Source of the DNA: Ephydatia muelleri
Lineage: Eukaryota; Porifera; Demospongiae; Spongillida; Spongillidae
DNA length: 64,000 bases
NCBI GenBank assembly: GCA_013339895.1
Contig: JABACO010000021.1
Location: forward strand, 6,441,161-6,505,160
Reading direction: 5' to 3'
Shown here piece after piece: positions 26,792 to 38,100 of the stretch. Numbering within the stretch: position 1 is the first letter of the stretch; each line of letters begins with the position of its first letter. A program made the position numbers and the translations under genes. Under the pieces are notes generated by a model that was not told the DNA's origin, did no database searches, and saw only the letters and a program-made list of their open reading frames with translations.

Positions 26792-29700
26792 ATGAAGTAT
26801 TCCACCGTCGGTGCTGCGGGAAGCGGAGGCTCTAGCGGCACAAGTCCAGGTAATACACCTGGCAGTACTCCAGGCAGTACTCCCGGTAATACCCCGGGCA
26901 AGACTAATGGTATTAGCGGGAGCAACGGAACGAGCGTGAGCGCTTCCGCGTTTACGCCGCAGCAAAAGACTGTACGAGACTCGTCTTGGCTAGAGCTGGA
27001 GGTATGTCGTGACTACCAGCGAATGAGCTGTCCGCGAAGCCCGGAGCAGTGCCGCTTTGCTCACCCGGAGCAAGCGGTGCTAGTAAAGGACGGAAGAGTT
27101 ACCTGTTGCTACGACTTTTTAAAGGTAGGTTTCTTTACCGTTACGAGTTCGCGCACACTTGGCAACTTATCGTACATTAGTACAAAACAGACGTGGATTT
27201 TAAGCCCTTCTCGTTCCTCCTCGCAACAGGACCGCTGTATGCGTGAGAAGTGTCGTTACTTTCACCCGCCCGCGCACATCAAGGACCGCCTCGTTATGGC
27301 CGGCAAGCACTTCGGCATGATGATGTCGGCCTATCCATCGATGGCCTTCCAACCTTGTGTACGTATTGGCTAATTGTATTCGTTATAGCGCTTCCTTAAT
27401 TTCTAAGCGGTCTTCCTGGTTTGACCGGTTTTGGTTTTCGATAAATACAGTAATAGCCGTCAAAGCCACACCCGATCAATTAGTTGAATATATTCATTCG
27501 GCACATGAGGTGTTGTTTACCTTTTGCCTATTGTGCGGATTGTAATGTAAATGCCCGTTGCTTGTCGAGGGGAGGGGCTTTTCTAGTTGAGTTTCTGCCA
27601 CCATAGCATCTGTTCTCTTACAGTATCCAGTAGTGATGATGCCACAGTCACCCATCTCCCCCGTTTATGATGGCCCTGTGCCACTGTCTCCATTCCAAGT
27701 GCCTGTGATGGGTAGTGAACCCTATGGTCCACCTCTGTCACCCTATGGAATGCTGTCAGACAGGCTGTATGTGTGCCTCAACGCAGTGAGGGGTCAGTGT
27801 AACGATCACAACTGTGGGCTTGTTCATCCAGGTATGTGCGTGTTGTGTATGTGTGTGTATATGTGTGAGCATGTATGTGTACTATATGACTGTGTGCGTG
27901 TGTTTTCACTGGTTATTGCTGCATTTGCATGCACATGTATTTGGGTATGTGTTTGGGTGCATCTCAAAAGGACCTCTTTGGTCCCCCCCCCCCCCCACAC
28001 ACACAGAACCACACGTCCGTCGTAATCCAGACCACACCATCACGGTGTGCAAGGATTTCATGCGAGGGGACTGCCACAGAGACCAGTGCCGCTATTGCCA
28101 CCCTCCTCCCCACATTGTTATGCAGATGGTGATGGGCGTTGGAGCTGCCCTTGTTCCTCCTGTAAGTATACTGTTACAGTACCTTTGTTTTTTTTTAATT
28201 TTATTTTTATTTCCGTCCTGTTCTACCCCCACCTCACCCTTGGCTTCGTACTTGTGTCCATCCTTTATTGCATTTTTGTTGGTGCGTGTTGTGGGGAAGC
28301 CATGTACGAGTTAGGGCTTAGTGTCGGCTTGGCTTCAATGGATGGGTAACAACAACTGCATCTGTTGGGCCTGGAGGGAATTATGAGGTGATGGGGGGGG
28401 GGGGGGTGTGTGTGTGTCAGGGTTCTGGTAGGAACTGAGTTGACAGGTTTATTTTTGGAAGGAGGGATTTGGTATCTTTCCCCATGAATATGAACCAATG
28501 GTGTGGTTGGGGGCGTTGGGTGAATTTATTATTCTCAGTTGTACTGTGCGTAACAAGTATATGAAAATTTGAGGCAAGTGATTTTTTTAATGGTTCAACA
28601 AAGCTGGCATTCTACCATGGCTTTTCAAAACACTCTATGTTGCCTAGCTCCATTGCAGCATCTCCTTGCATTGTATATTGGAATCTATGTTTCCCCCCCC
28701 CCCCCCCCCCCCCCCGTGCTCATTGTTACAAAGATACCATTTAGAAGTGTCCTTGATTGTGTAGTGTGTATGAAACTAAAGATTGTATTAATAGTAAAAG
28801 TAGCTTTTATAATTTTGTCCATTTCTAGTGACTTGGTGGCGTTGGGGGTGGGGAGTGACACTGGACTGAGATGCTGCATCATTTGTTATTGACCATATAA
28901 GGCATGCAACAAAACTGTTTGCTTGTCCAGCTGTGTTCTCATTCTGTGCACATGTATTTATGTGTTTTGTGTGCTGTGAAGAGCCTTTGATAGCAAATGG
29001 GTTGAGTGTATAGGATTGGCACACATTTTGCATGTACCATTGTTCTGCAGTGATGGTTGTGTGGCTGTCATGAGCATGGTTCCATGGTTCTGTTACCAAT
29101 GAGTTAGATCCCGCACCTGTTATGAATGTACCTATTGCTCAACTGTGTGTGTATCTACCCCTGTGGGTCCTGTCCTTATAGTGGCTTCTTCCCTTTCTTG
29201 TGGCTGTCATGTCATATTCACACTCTTGTGGTACTGTGGTTAGGTGCTACTGCTGTCTGGTGGGTAGAATGATTTGTTTTTACAAGCTGCAGGTGAAATG
29301 TTGCACTGTCACACTTGTGCATGTTAACTTGCAAAGTGTCATCATTTAGTGGAGTGTTGAGTATGCAAGAGTAGAACCAAATCAAAAAGGTTTCTTTAGC
29401 TAGAGTGGATTTCTTTGCTTGGTGCGGGTTTCTTGTTCTTGGAACACCCTCACTTCTTGTGGCCTCCCAGAATGCATCACAATAACAAATCTGTGTTTGA
29501 ATTGCTGTGCTTTGTGTGCTCAATAAGGAAGGCAAGGGGTTTTAGGGTGTGACAAGACAGACAATGGGTGTTGTAGTGTACATATTTCCCTGTTCATGCA
29601 TGGACCACAACTGTAGCACATCTACACACACACACACACATACACACACATACATACACATACATACACACACATATGCACCTTGCACATGGTGGCACAC

Positions 29701-29901
29701 GAATTGAACTATGCACCCTACATCACAACCACTGCACGCAATGCGTTACATTTCTGATGCTGTAGTGTATTTAAGATTGCAGTGCTTTGCCTCTGAAAGA
29801 AGTGTGGTGGTACTGACTCTTTATGGGCATTCACCAGTCCAGCCACAACCAAAGTCCTTCCTACACGCAATGCAATATAAAGAGTGTTGACCTGCCTTCC
29901 C

Positions 29902-29932
<31 letters not shown>

Positions 29933-32076
29933 AAAAAGACCACTTTACATGTGTTCTTGTTGTGTCTTGTTTGTAATGTTTAAATCACCAACATAAACTT
30001 CACATTTGGCTTCACCAACCCTTTTCCTTGGTGTGTGTTTGCATTCTCCCCCAGTAGACTGGTGACTGCAAGTAGCCATTTGGGTATGTCGCTTCTGCCA
30101 AAAAAAAAAAAAAAAAAAAAAAAAAAGGGGGTGGACCCTCACCCTCCTTTCCAATCCGTCCTCCCCTCCCCTTCGTTGCACCTGGATTTTCAAAAAAAAA
30201 AGGTTGGGTACTGCTGATGATGTAGTAATGCTAGCATGGTCTTGCACAGTACTAGTTTTGCTGCTAATGCAGAAAGCTCCCACCCCCTTCCCTAAAAAAT
30301 AACCAAAAACAGTTGCTACTGACAACCCAGCTCCCTTATTCCTCTTAAGGTGCTGCCATCGCTGCTGCTGTTAGAAGACTGCATTTCTTGCTGTTCCCTA
30401 CCATGGCTGTGCATGCATGCCACTGGATACCCATGCCGTATCCAGTGAACAATGTGTGGTGTTTTCAATAATATTATTGGGTGTGACATGCACCTGGTGT
30501 TTCTGATTCTAATTTGTTGTTTTCCATCTCTTTTGTGGATAGCCGTTCTCGATTCCAGTCTCTATGGGCCCACACGTCACCCCCATGCCACAGATGTTCA
30601 TTCCACTGTGCTCGCCTGTCTTGGGCCCACAGTCAGCAGGCGGAACCACCTTCTTTCCACCCAGTTAGTTGACCTAAAGTGGGGGTGGAGGTGGGTGGGG
30701 TGGGGTGGGGTGGGAGACGATGCTTTGGCTGGGGATGACAGTATAAATATCTCTCCTGCATGCACGTGTAGTGGCCATAGATGGATCTTTGTGCATAGAT
30801 TGAGTCATGCACTGTCCCAGAACATGTTAAAATGGGAATGGTTGTAAAAGCCATGGATGTTGTTGTGGCTTCTATATCACCTCATAGCTTGGTCACAAAG
30901 CTCAGGTCTCAAGCCAGTAAAACGATGATCACAGTTAGATCAGCCAGCTCCTATATATTAGAATGGAAGAAGTCGTGGGTTTTTGTTTGTCACACAAGCA
31001 TCGAGCACTAAGAAGACAGACTCACTTATAATGCCAACTTGGAAGGTCTAAGTTAGATGCCTCCAGTAACTTTGTGCATGTTCTTTCATGTATACACAGT
31101 GGGGAGGGTAATAGAACTCCACTGCGGTATCAGTTGGTGTGTTTCTCTTTATCTCTCAGCGCCCCCATCAACGGGCGTGACTCCCCCTCGCGTTCCACCC
31201 CTCCCAGCATTCTCATCAACCCAGGAGGTATGGAAAAGGGTCACAGGTCACACAGTGGTAGGACTCATTTGTTGGGGCAACTCAGATGTAGTTTGTCTTG
31301 ACTGCGCACACTGCTACATGTATTCTGTTGTTAACTGTGCACCAGTGTCATGTAGCTGAGTGTGTTTATATGCATGTGTGACCACAGGATAACTGTGCAC
31401 CAGTGTCGTGTAGCTGAGTGTGTTTATATGCATGTGTGACCACAGGATAACTGATTGCTGAAAAAGCTCTTCTCCTTTCCACCCCCTCCCCCCCCCCCCC
31501 CCCCCCCCCCCCCTTTTGCTGGGCTGATCTCTGTTTTGCCACAAACTATACTAGTCTACTGATCTTTACTTCAACTCAGATTTCCATTGGTAGTGGTGGA
31601 AATGTTGGAACACCAGAGAGTGCGTCTGTGAGCCCATTCATTGCCAGTATGTCCAGAACATCGTCACTCGTGAGTAGGATCTTTATTTTGCACAGTATCC
31701 TTCTCACCATCGCATGTTGTGCGACGCATGTACATATAATAGACAAGTTTCGTTCGTTGAACATCTCATCCTTTCAATCACCAGACACACACACATACAC
31801 ACACACACAACCTACTTACATGCATTTTTATATTGCGTTTTCATTGTGTTTTCTGTGCATAGTTTAGCAGTTCTGAATTTTTTTAATCCATAGCTACTGA
31901 TGAAACGAGCACCTCCTACCAGTACCATCAGCCTGAAGAGCAAACCCAGGCATGATTCAAGAACACAAGTGCCCTGCAGTGTCCACACAAAAAAAAGGGC
32001 AAACATGATTTTACTCCCTCTTTTCCCCCAAACTGTTTGTGTCATTCATTTAACCATTCATCAACTAACATTGTAG
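26792..32076 (+). CDS. MBNL: Muscleblind-like RNA-binding splicing regulator
   Basis: Nuclear/cytoplasmic CCCH zinc-finger protein that binds YGCY-type RNA motifs and controls alternative splicing. Exons: 26792-27124, 27230-27358, 27624-27831, 28007-28161, 30543-30663, 31160-31227, 31580-31669, 31894-32076 (TAG), about 428 residues. A Gly/Ser/Thr/Pro-rich leader precedes zinc finger 1 (VCRDYQRMSCPRSPEQCRFAHP, CX7CX6CX3H) and finger 2 ([20 protein letters not shown], CX7CX4CX3H). The second pair is VCLNAVRGQCNDHNCGLVHP (CX7CX4CX3H) and VCKDFMRGDCHRDQCRYCHP. Finger 3 is two residues shorter between its second and third cysteines than the usual CX6C of muscleblind finger 3. The first four exons are firm. 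The Pro/Ser-rich C-terminal exons fit by phase but are less certain: exon 5 can also run straight into TAG at 30666. An extra exon within the 2.4-kb intron is possible. Confidence 0.88.
31332..31447. repeat. Tandem duplication, 58-bp unit, in a muscleblind intron
   Basis: Two copies start at 31332 and 31390, each beginning TAACTGTGCACCAGTGTC and ending GTGACCACAGGA. They differ by one base (TCATG/TCGTG). Each copy ends in an acceptor-like CACAGG. The duplicate contig carries the same arrangement near 49960-50078. Confidence 0.85.
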
Positions 32077-32322
32077 TCAGGACCCTACCCCATCCCGTCA
32101 ACTGCGTTGTGAAAATTGTACCCCACACTTTTTTTTTTTCAATGTTTCCTTCACCCCAAACTAATTTGTGTGGTTTGAAATGTCCGTTGTAACCTGTCTG
32201 AGCGATATTCAAATGACATCATTTTCATTTATATTGTCTACAACACTGTACATACTGAATATGAAGCACGATGTACGGAATACATCCAGGTTGAACGTAA
32301 TAACTCTATGGGAAAACAGGAT

Positions 32323-33153
32323 CTACTTGATATGTTGCCAGTGGCACCACATGCATATACACATATTGTAACACTCACTGAAATGGGAATAATCCATTGG
32401 TTGGGGGCTCTTGAGTGTTGTGAAAAGTGATATAAACTGGTACAAAGGCATACCGTACGTTTGGCAAGTGTGTTGTGTGTACATTGTGCAACAGTTGGGA
32501 AGGCATGGGTTTTTGTACATTACACTGATGTGTGCATTGGAGAAGTTAAGACACGTCGTCGTCTCTGAGAGTTCTTTCTGGAGATGGAGTTTGTTCATAA
32601 AAAAAACCTGCTTCCAACCCATACTTTTAGCCAGGCTGGCAACCTCCTCAGTGGCTCTGCCTTGATGGTATAAGTACAGCTTCTCCCAGAGCTGATCAGA
32701 ACTACATACTTCTTTGAGATGCTTACTGACTTGTGATAAGCTAGAAACTGATTGAAGATCTAGGTATGTAGCAATCTGAACCATAATGCCTTTGGGCAAT
32801 TTGCTGAGTTCGTCAGTGGTTCCGCTGAGTATTCTCTTTATCTGGTACGCAACCTCGCTCCCAAATATGTATTCCACATCTCTTTGGCGTTGTGTGTCGT
32901 ACAGGAAGTCTTCGTAGCTGATAAGATCTTCTGTGGGTGCGGGTGCGTGCCCCGAAGACATATTCCTCAAAGAAATCTTCCACTTTCGCAGGATAACGCC
33001 CTTCTCTGTGACAATCAATTGGCAATGATCTTTTGATGGTGCAGGAGCTTGGCTTGACGTTTCAAAAAGCTTCTTCGCCTTGAGAATCTCTTTTTTCCAC
33101 GCAACATGTTGCAATACAGCTTCGCTTGTGGTGTCGTTCAAATGTACCGCCAT
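32323..33153 (-). CDS. FBXO36: F-box only protein 36
   Basis: Predicted substrate-receptor subunit of an SCF (SKP1-CUL1-F-box) ubiquitin ligase. A single uninterrupted ORF starts at 33153 (MAVHLNDTTSEAVLQHVAWK). Residues 30-63 (FETSSQAPAPSKDHCQLIVT, then VILRKWKISLR) match human FBXO36 FETVGQGPPPSKDYYQLLVT and WWKISLR. The F-box spans about residues 115-160 (LSKLPKGIMVQIATYLDLQS to LWEKLY). GWKQVFFMNKLHLQKEL, about 179-195, matches the human end GWRQLFFTNKLQLQRQL. The ORF then runs about 80 residues further than the 188-residue human protein would suggest. This tail is not conserved to my eye and may be read-through into untranslated or intronic sequence. The gene is head to head with TRIP12, and its 3' end faces muscleblind 246 bp away. 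Confidence 0.92.
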   Translation of the reverse strand: MAVHLNDTTSEAVLQHVAWKKEILKAKKLFETSSQAPAPSKDHCQLIVTEKGVILRKWKISLRNMSSGHAPAPTEDLISYEDFLYDTQRQRDVEYIFGSEVAYQIKRILSGTTDELSKLPKGIMVQIATYLDLQSVSSLSQVSKHLKEVCSSDQLWEKLYLYHQGRATEEVASLAKSMGWKQVFFMNKLHLQKELSETTTCLNFSNAHISVMYKNPCLPNCCTMYTQHTCQTYGMPLYQFISLFTTLKSPQPMDYSHFSECYNMCICMWCHWQHIK

Positions 33154-33299
33154 TTGATGGTTTTGTTTATTTAAATACTCACGTGATCTAGTACCCAGGA
33201 AAATTTGAGTCGGGCGATCGCATATTTTAATTGTAACTAAGGGTTTGTAGAAACGTATTTTATTAGTTAGTTTCGCGTCTGAGCAGCCGACGTGTGCGT
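33154..33299. promoter_or_regulatory. Bidirectional promoter between FBXO36 and TRIP12
   Basis: Only 146 bp lies between the two start codons. It contains CTCACGTGATC (about 33178-33188), a palindromic E-box of the USF/TFE type, and no TATA box at an obvious distance. The same head-to-head pair shares a promoter region in human. The duplicate contig has the corresponding segment at 51764-51905 with small indels. Confidence 0.75.
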
Positions 33300-33705
33300 A
33301 TGGCTAATGGAAGAATCATGTGTGGTAGTTCAGAACGAGGATTCCTCGCACACTAGGTTTGTTTCAGTACTCTTAAGCGGTTGTTTGATGTACTGCTGTT
33401 GGAAATAGATATGTCCTTTGCTGTTGTAAAATATCTAACTTTCATCGTAGAAACCAAAGTTAAACCGGTATACAGTTTTAACGTGAATAGTAGAGAAACG
33501 TTGGCAACTTTGCTTTTAATGGGCTTTAAATAGAGGAGTGTATAATATGTATTGTTTACCAATACTATTGCAGGAATCCAGAGGGAAAAAGAAGTCTTTT
33601 GTCTAAAACGGAGCAAAAGAATACGAAAAAGTAAGTGAAGTTGAATTTAGGTGTTACCTGGTGCAAATTATGTACGCACTTGTAGTGGGTTTGAGATTCT
33701 TATTG

Positions 33706-33750
<45 letters not shown>

Positions 33751-35131
33751 TGTTTGTGTATGTGTGTGTGTGTGTATGTTGTGTGTGTGGTGTGTTGGTG
33801 TGTGTGTGTGTGTGTGTGTAGATGAGTGTGTGTATGTGCGTAGGCGTGTGTGTGTGTGTGGAATGTGTAGTGTGTTACTTTGTTCATCTTCTTATGCAGG
33901 GCTAGAGTAGGATCTCCAGATAAAGTTGTCCCACAAACCCTCCGTCGTTCGCAGCGATTGCAGTTGAAGGGAACAGGCTCACCATTGTGCCCGCAAAAAA
34001 CAGAGCAATTGGCAGAGCCCTCGCCACAGTGTGACACCAGCGCAATAGCTGAGTCTCTAAACACTGTTAGGAGGTCTTCTAGGCTTCGCGAGACTACTGA
34101 GATTGCCATAGCCAGCTGTGGTACAAAGGAGAAACCTGAACCTCTCACAATCCCTTCAGAGGGGAATAGAAGCAATCACACAATTAATAGCCCCAATCGT
34201 GTGAAAGTGAGTCTCAAGCTACCTTCAAGGAAGAGTTTACCATCTCAGATCAGTGCCTCGACCAGCGAGCTGTCTGACTCATCAGAAGAGGAAATCAAGG
34301 ATAGTGTATCCAGGGTGTTTCAGAAGCGGCAAAAGGCACTGCACAGCACATCAGGTCGAGACAAAAGCACAAGGAAAGCAAGCGAAGAACCAGTCGACCC
34401 ACAACAGGAAACCAAGCCCAAAGGAAAGAGGAGGAGGACTGTTGGGAACGACACAGGCTCTGCTTCCAAAGGGAAAGTAGTAAAGGCTGTCGTGGACACC
34501 ACCCACCACCCACCACTGGACAAGGAAAGGTTGGAAAGAAGTTTGAGAAACAGTACTGCAAAGAAAGGGAAGGGCAGGACGAAAGGTGCAAGTGTCAATA
34601 GCAGGTGAGTTTGTGTAGCCTGTTCATGGGTGCAGGTGCAACAGAAGGGTAGACCAAGTATTGTTACTGCATAATGGAAGCCCACATGTGACCGACTCCT
34701 TCATAACAGGGCCTCTGAGATTGTGAACGACATATCAGTTCCCTTCATTGACGATTTCATACAGATTGGCATGGCATCTCAGAGGCAAGTTCCAAAAAGT
34801 TTGCAGTTTTGTGAAACAGTAGTTGATGTTCTCTTCATTCTACCTCACTGATGTGGTGTGTGACTTCAGTAACAAAGATAACTCAGGTGTGTAGAACTTC
34901 GTTCATCACATAGTACTCTGCCTGGTTGTCTTTTTGTTGCCTTCATTATTGCATGGCTATCCTCCCTCACCCTTTTACTCATCTCAGGTAATGAGCCACA
35001 GCCACAGGGAAATGGAAGCGAGGACCAGGGTCCCTCGTACTCTGGTGGAGCCAGTGTTGGGGGTCCTGGAGGTGATGGCAGGGCTGCAGATCCATTTGCG
35101 ATGATGTCCGAAGAAACACGAAGGCTGCAGT
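33300..35131 (+). other. TRIP12: TRIP12 exons 1-6: disordered basic N-terminus
   Basis: Exons: 33300-33356, 33574-33630, 33900-34604, 34710-34784, 34870-34886, 34988-35131. The large third exon encodes a charged, serine-rich stretch with an LRRSQR motif matching the start of human TRIP12 (SLRRSQR), then basic blocks (KRRRTVG). Exon 4 ends CAGAG before GCAAGT, so its intron is GC-AG. The next exon is a 17-nt microexon (SNKDNS); phases match on both sides. Exon 6 is Gly/Ser/Pro-rich. Low complexity and poor conservation fit a disordered region that contacts DNA or chromatin. Confidence 0.85.
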
Positions 35132-38100
35132 GTAAGTGCATGCCCTTTGGTTTATGGAGAGGTCAGAGAGAGGGGTGAGGGCAGCGATTTAATGTTTTCT
35201 GCTTCAAACCTGAAGCTTTACTTGAGGCACGAGGCCTCCCACCTCATCTTCTGGAGCACTAGGGTCCAAGATGCATTGGATACTTCATAAGTCGGCCAGC
35301 TCTTCCAACAGTTAGGAGACTCATCAATCTAGTATTTTTAGTTCATGTATGACTTTTTCATTTCTTAATGAATCAAAGGCTCCAAAGCGGTACAGCTATT
35401 AGCTGGTATTGAACAGATGCAGGATGAGAGTCTTCAGCTGCAATCCTGCATTGAACTGGGTCAACTTCTGGTGATGGGCAATGAAGATACGCTAAGTGGG
35501 TTCCCAGTGAAACAAGCCGTGCCAGCACTAGTAAGTGTGAGGTGTAATGAACCACGTGGGCTTAGCACTACTTTTGATTGGTCTGCAGATCAACCTGCTT
35601 TCAATGGAGCACAATTTTGATATGGTTAGTAAGACTGTCCTACAGCATGCATGCACATACCTAATGGGTTTTAAGACTACAGCAGTTCTGTGGTCAACTG
35701 TTGATACATTCATTGGGCATGTCTGGGGCAGGCATCAGCCATGTTTAGGTGTAAAACATCGCAAGATTGCTATGTTTATTCTGTGGTTATCAATTAGCTA
35801 CCGCTGATTTACTTCTTCCCTACCTCTTCCCCCATGGCAGCTGGTTAATGCATGCAGAGCAATGACCTACATGATGGAGGCCCTGCCCAGGTCAGCAGTG
35901 GTGGTGGCGGATGCCATTCCATTGCTCATTGAGAAGCTCCAGGTCATCCAATGCATGGATGTGGCAGAGCAGGCCCTTACCACCCTTGAAATGCTATCAA
36001 GGAAACACAGCAAGGCTATTCTTCAGGCGGTGGGTTTTTTGCTGCAAATTGTAGTTTGCTGTACTGATGCTGATATTGCTCTTTTTTTTTTTTCTCTCTC
36101 TCTCTCCCACATAGGGAGGGCTGAACGCTTGCTTGCTGTATTTGGACTTTTTCTCAATAGGCACTCAGGTATCTGTGTGTGTATCTGTTGTGGCTACTAA
36201 TGTCATTTGCTTGCACTTTTGCCTGCTGCCAGCGCTGTGCCCTAAGTGTTGCTGCAAACTGCTGTCAATTTGTCACGGAGGAAGATTTCTCTCTTGTGGC
36301 TGATGCCATCCCTGTCCTGTCTAGCAGGTTGTCAACTCAGGATAAACGTTCAGTAGAAAGCTGTTGTACATGCTTTTCACGTTTAACAGATAATTTCAGC
36401 ACCAACCCTGTAAGCGCCAGTTTATAGAAATATTGTATATATTTATAATATGTTACCTAACAGAAAATACTCCATCAAGTTGCATCTCATGGTCTGCTAA
36501 GCAATCTTCAACAACTGGTACATTCATTGAGGCCATGCCTTAACACTTCAATAACTGTGTCCTTTCAGTTGATAGTGTCACCACCAGTCATAAGCTCCAG
36601 TGTGTTTGTAACTGCTTTGAAGATGCTTTCCACGTTGTGTGCTTCCTGTCCACTGTTGGCTGTTGATTTGCTTAAGCTTAGTGAGTCACTCAATGAATTT
36701 ATCAAAAGTGTTTTTCTGTGGGTAAAATCACAGTGTATGAATGTACTATTATTCTTATTCTTTTACTTCAGATATTGCAGATACTCTGCGATATTTACTG
36801 CTTGGATCTGGTGAAATCACACTGGAGAATTTGGAGGTCGTTATGTACTTTATTTGATTGATTTTTACCACTTTCCTTATATTTTGGACTCCAGTTGGTG
36901 TCTCGCTCCCCAAATGAAATCTATGAGATCTTGTCACTCACCAGGTAGGCAGAAGGTCTAACTTTCTGTCTTCAATAGTCATAGCGGTTTGCCTTCTTTG
37001 CAGTGAGCTTCTGCCACCTCTACCAAAAGATGGTATGTACATACAGTCGTTCACAGACAGTGCACACCATCTGGGGACCCTCACTGTTTAGGGATCTTTC
37101 AAATCGATGAGATTATGTCCACCAAGCGGCTTTCAATGATCCCGGTATGGTGCTAGTTTGCATGTGCCTGTGCGTGCATGCATGTGCTTGCATGCATTTA
37201 TGAAATTGTAACTAAAATTCTATAGGTGCAGTGGCAGTGGCAGGAGAGTGATGGAACATGGCGGGACTATGGCACATTTGAGAACAGGCTTTTTGAGGTA
37301 CCATGCGATTATGAGCTATTCTGCTTTTCAGGGCACCTGCTCCACATTCTAGGCTGGGTATGCAGCACGTGAAGAGGAGGTCAATTTTGTTGTGATGGGA
37401 AACATTTATGTCCTGGACTTGGCCACCATGCAGCAGGTATGTGATGGGAAACATTTATGTCCTGGACTTGGCCACCATGCAGCAGGTATGGGGTGGGGGT
37501 GAGTGTTGGTGGCCGCTAATATTTGCTAGGACTCTAATGTTGGCTTCCTTTCTGTGGCCAAGACAAATGTATAACAAATGTGCTTCTACAAATGTATGAA
37601 ATGTGCTTCTACAAATGTACACCAGATATGACAAATGTGCTTCTACAAATGTACGCCACAAATGTACACCTACAAATGTACACACTGCATGCGCATTGGA
37701 CAAAATTGCATCATGCATACCTGTGGTGCAACCCCCATGCACTCTGACCACTTGTCCCTATTATCGCACTGGTACTATGTGATCTCATAGGTTTGTGTCA
37801 TTCAATGACATTTATATTCACACAACAAATCAATTGATGCACACACATGGCATTTGTAGATCAATGAGGATACTGGGACCACGAGGCCAGTGAGAAGACA
37901 GATCATTAGTGCTGACAAAGGGAGCAAGCAGTTGCCTGATGTTAGATTATATGTCATGCTTTGTTGTTCTTATGGTCTTTTTTTTTTACCCTCAACAGCC
38001 AAAAGCAGACCCAAGGGCTATTCTTTGGTTGCTGAGCCCCAGTTGTGTATATCCTTCATAAAAGCCCTGTTTGGTGCCCTTTATGAAGTTTTTAATTCCA

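Noticed and set aside
30351..30460. Extra muscleblind exon beginning GTGCTGCCATCGCTGCTGCT
   Set aside because: It has a plausible acceptor, and the contigs differ by indels (GTTAGAAGACTG/GTTAGAACTG), but no consistent frame or donor joins exons 4 and 5, which already fit each other in phase.
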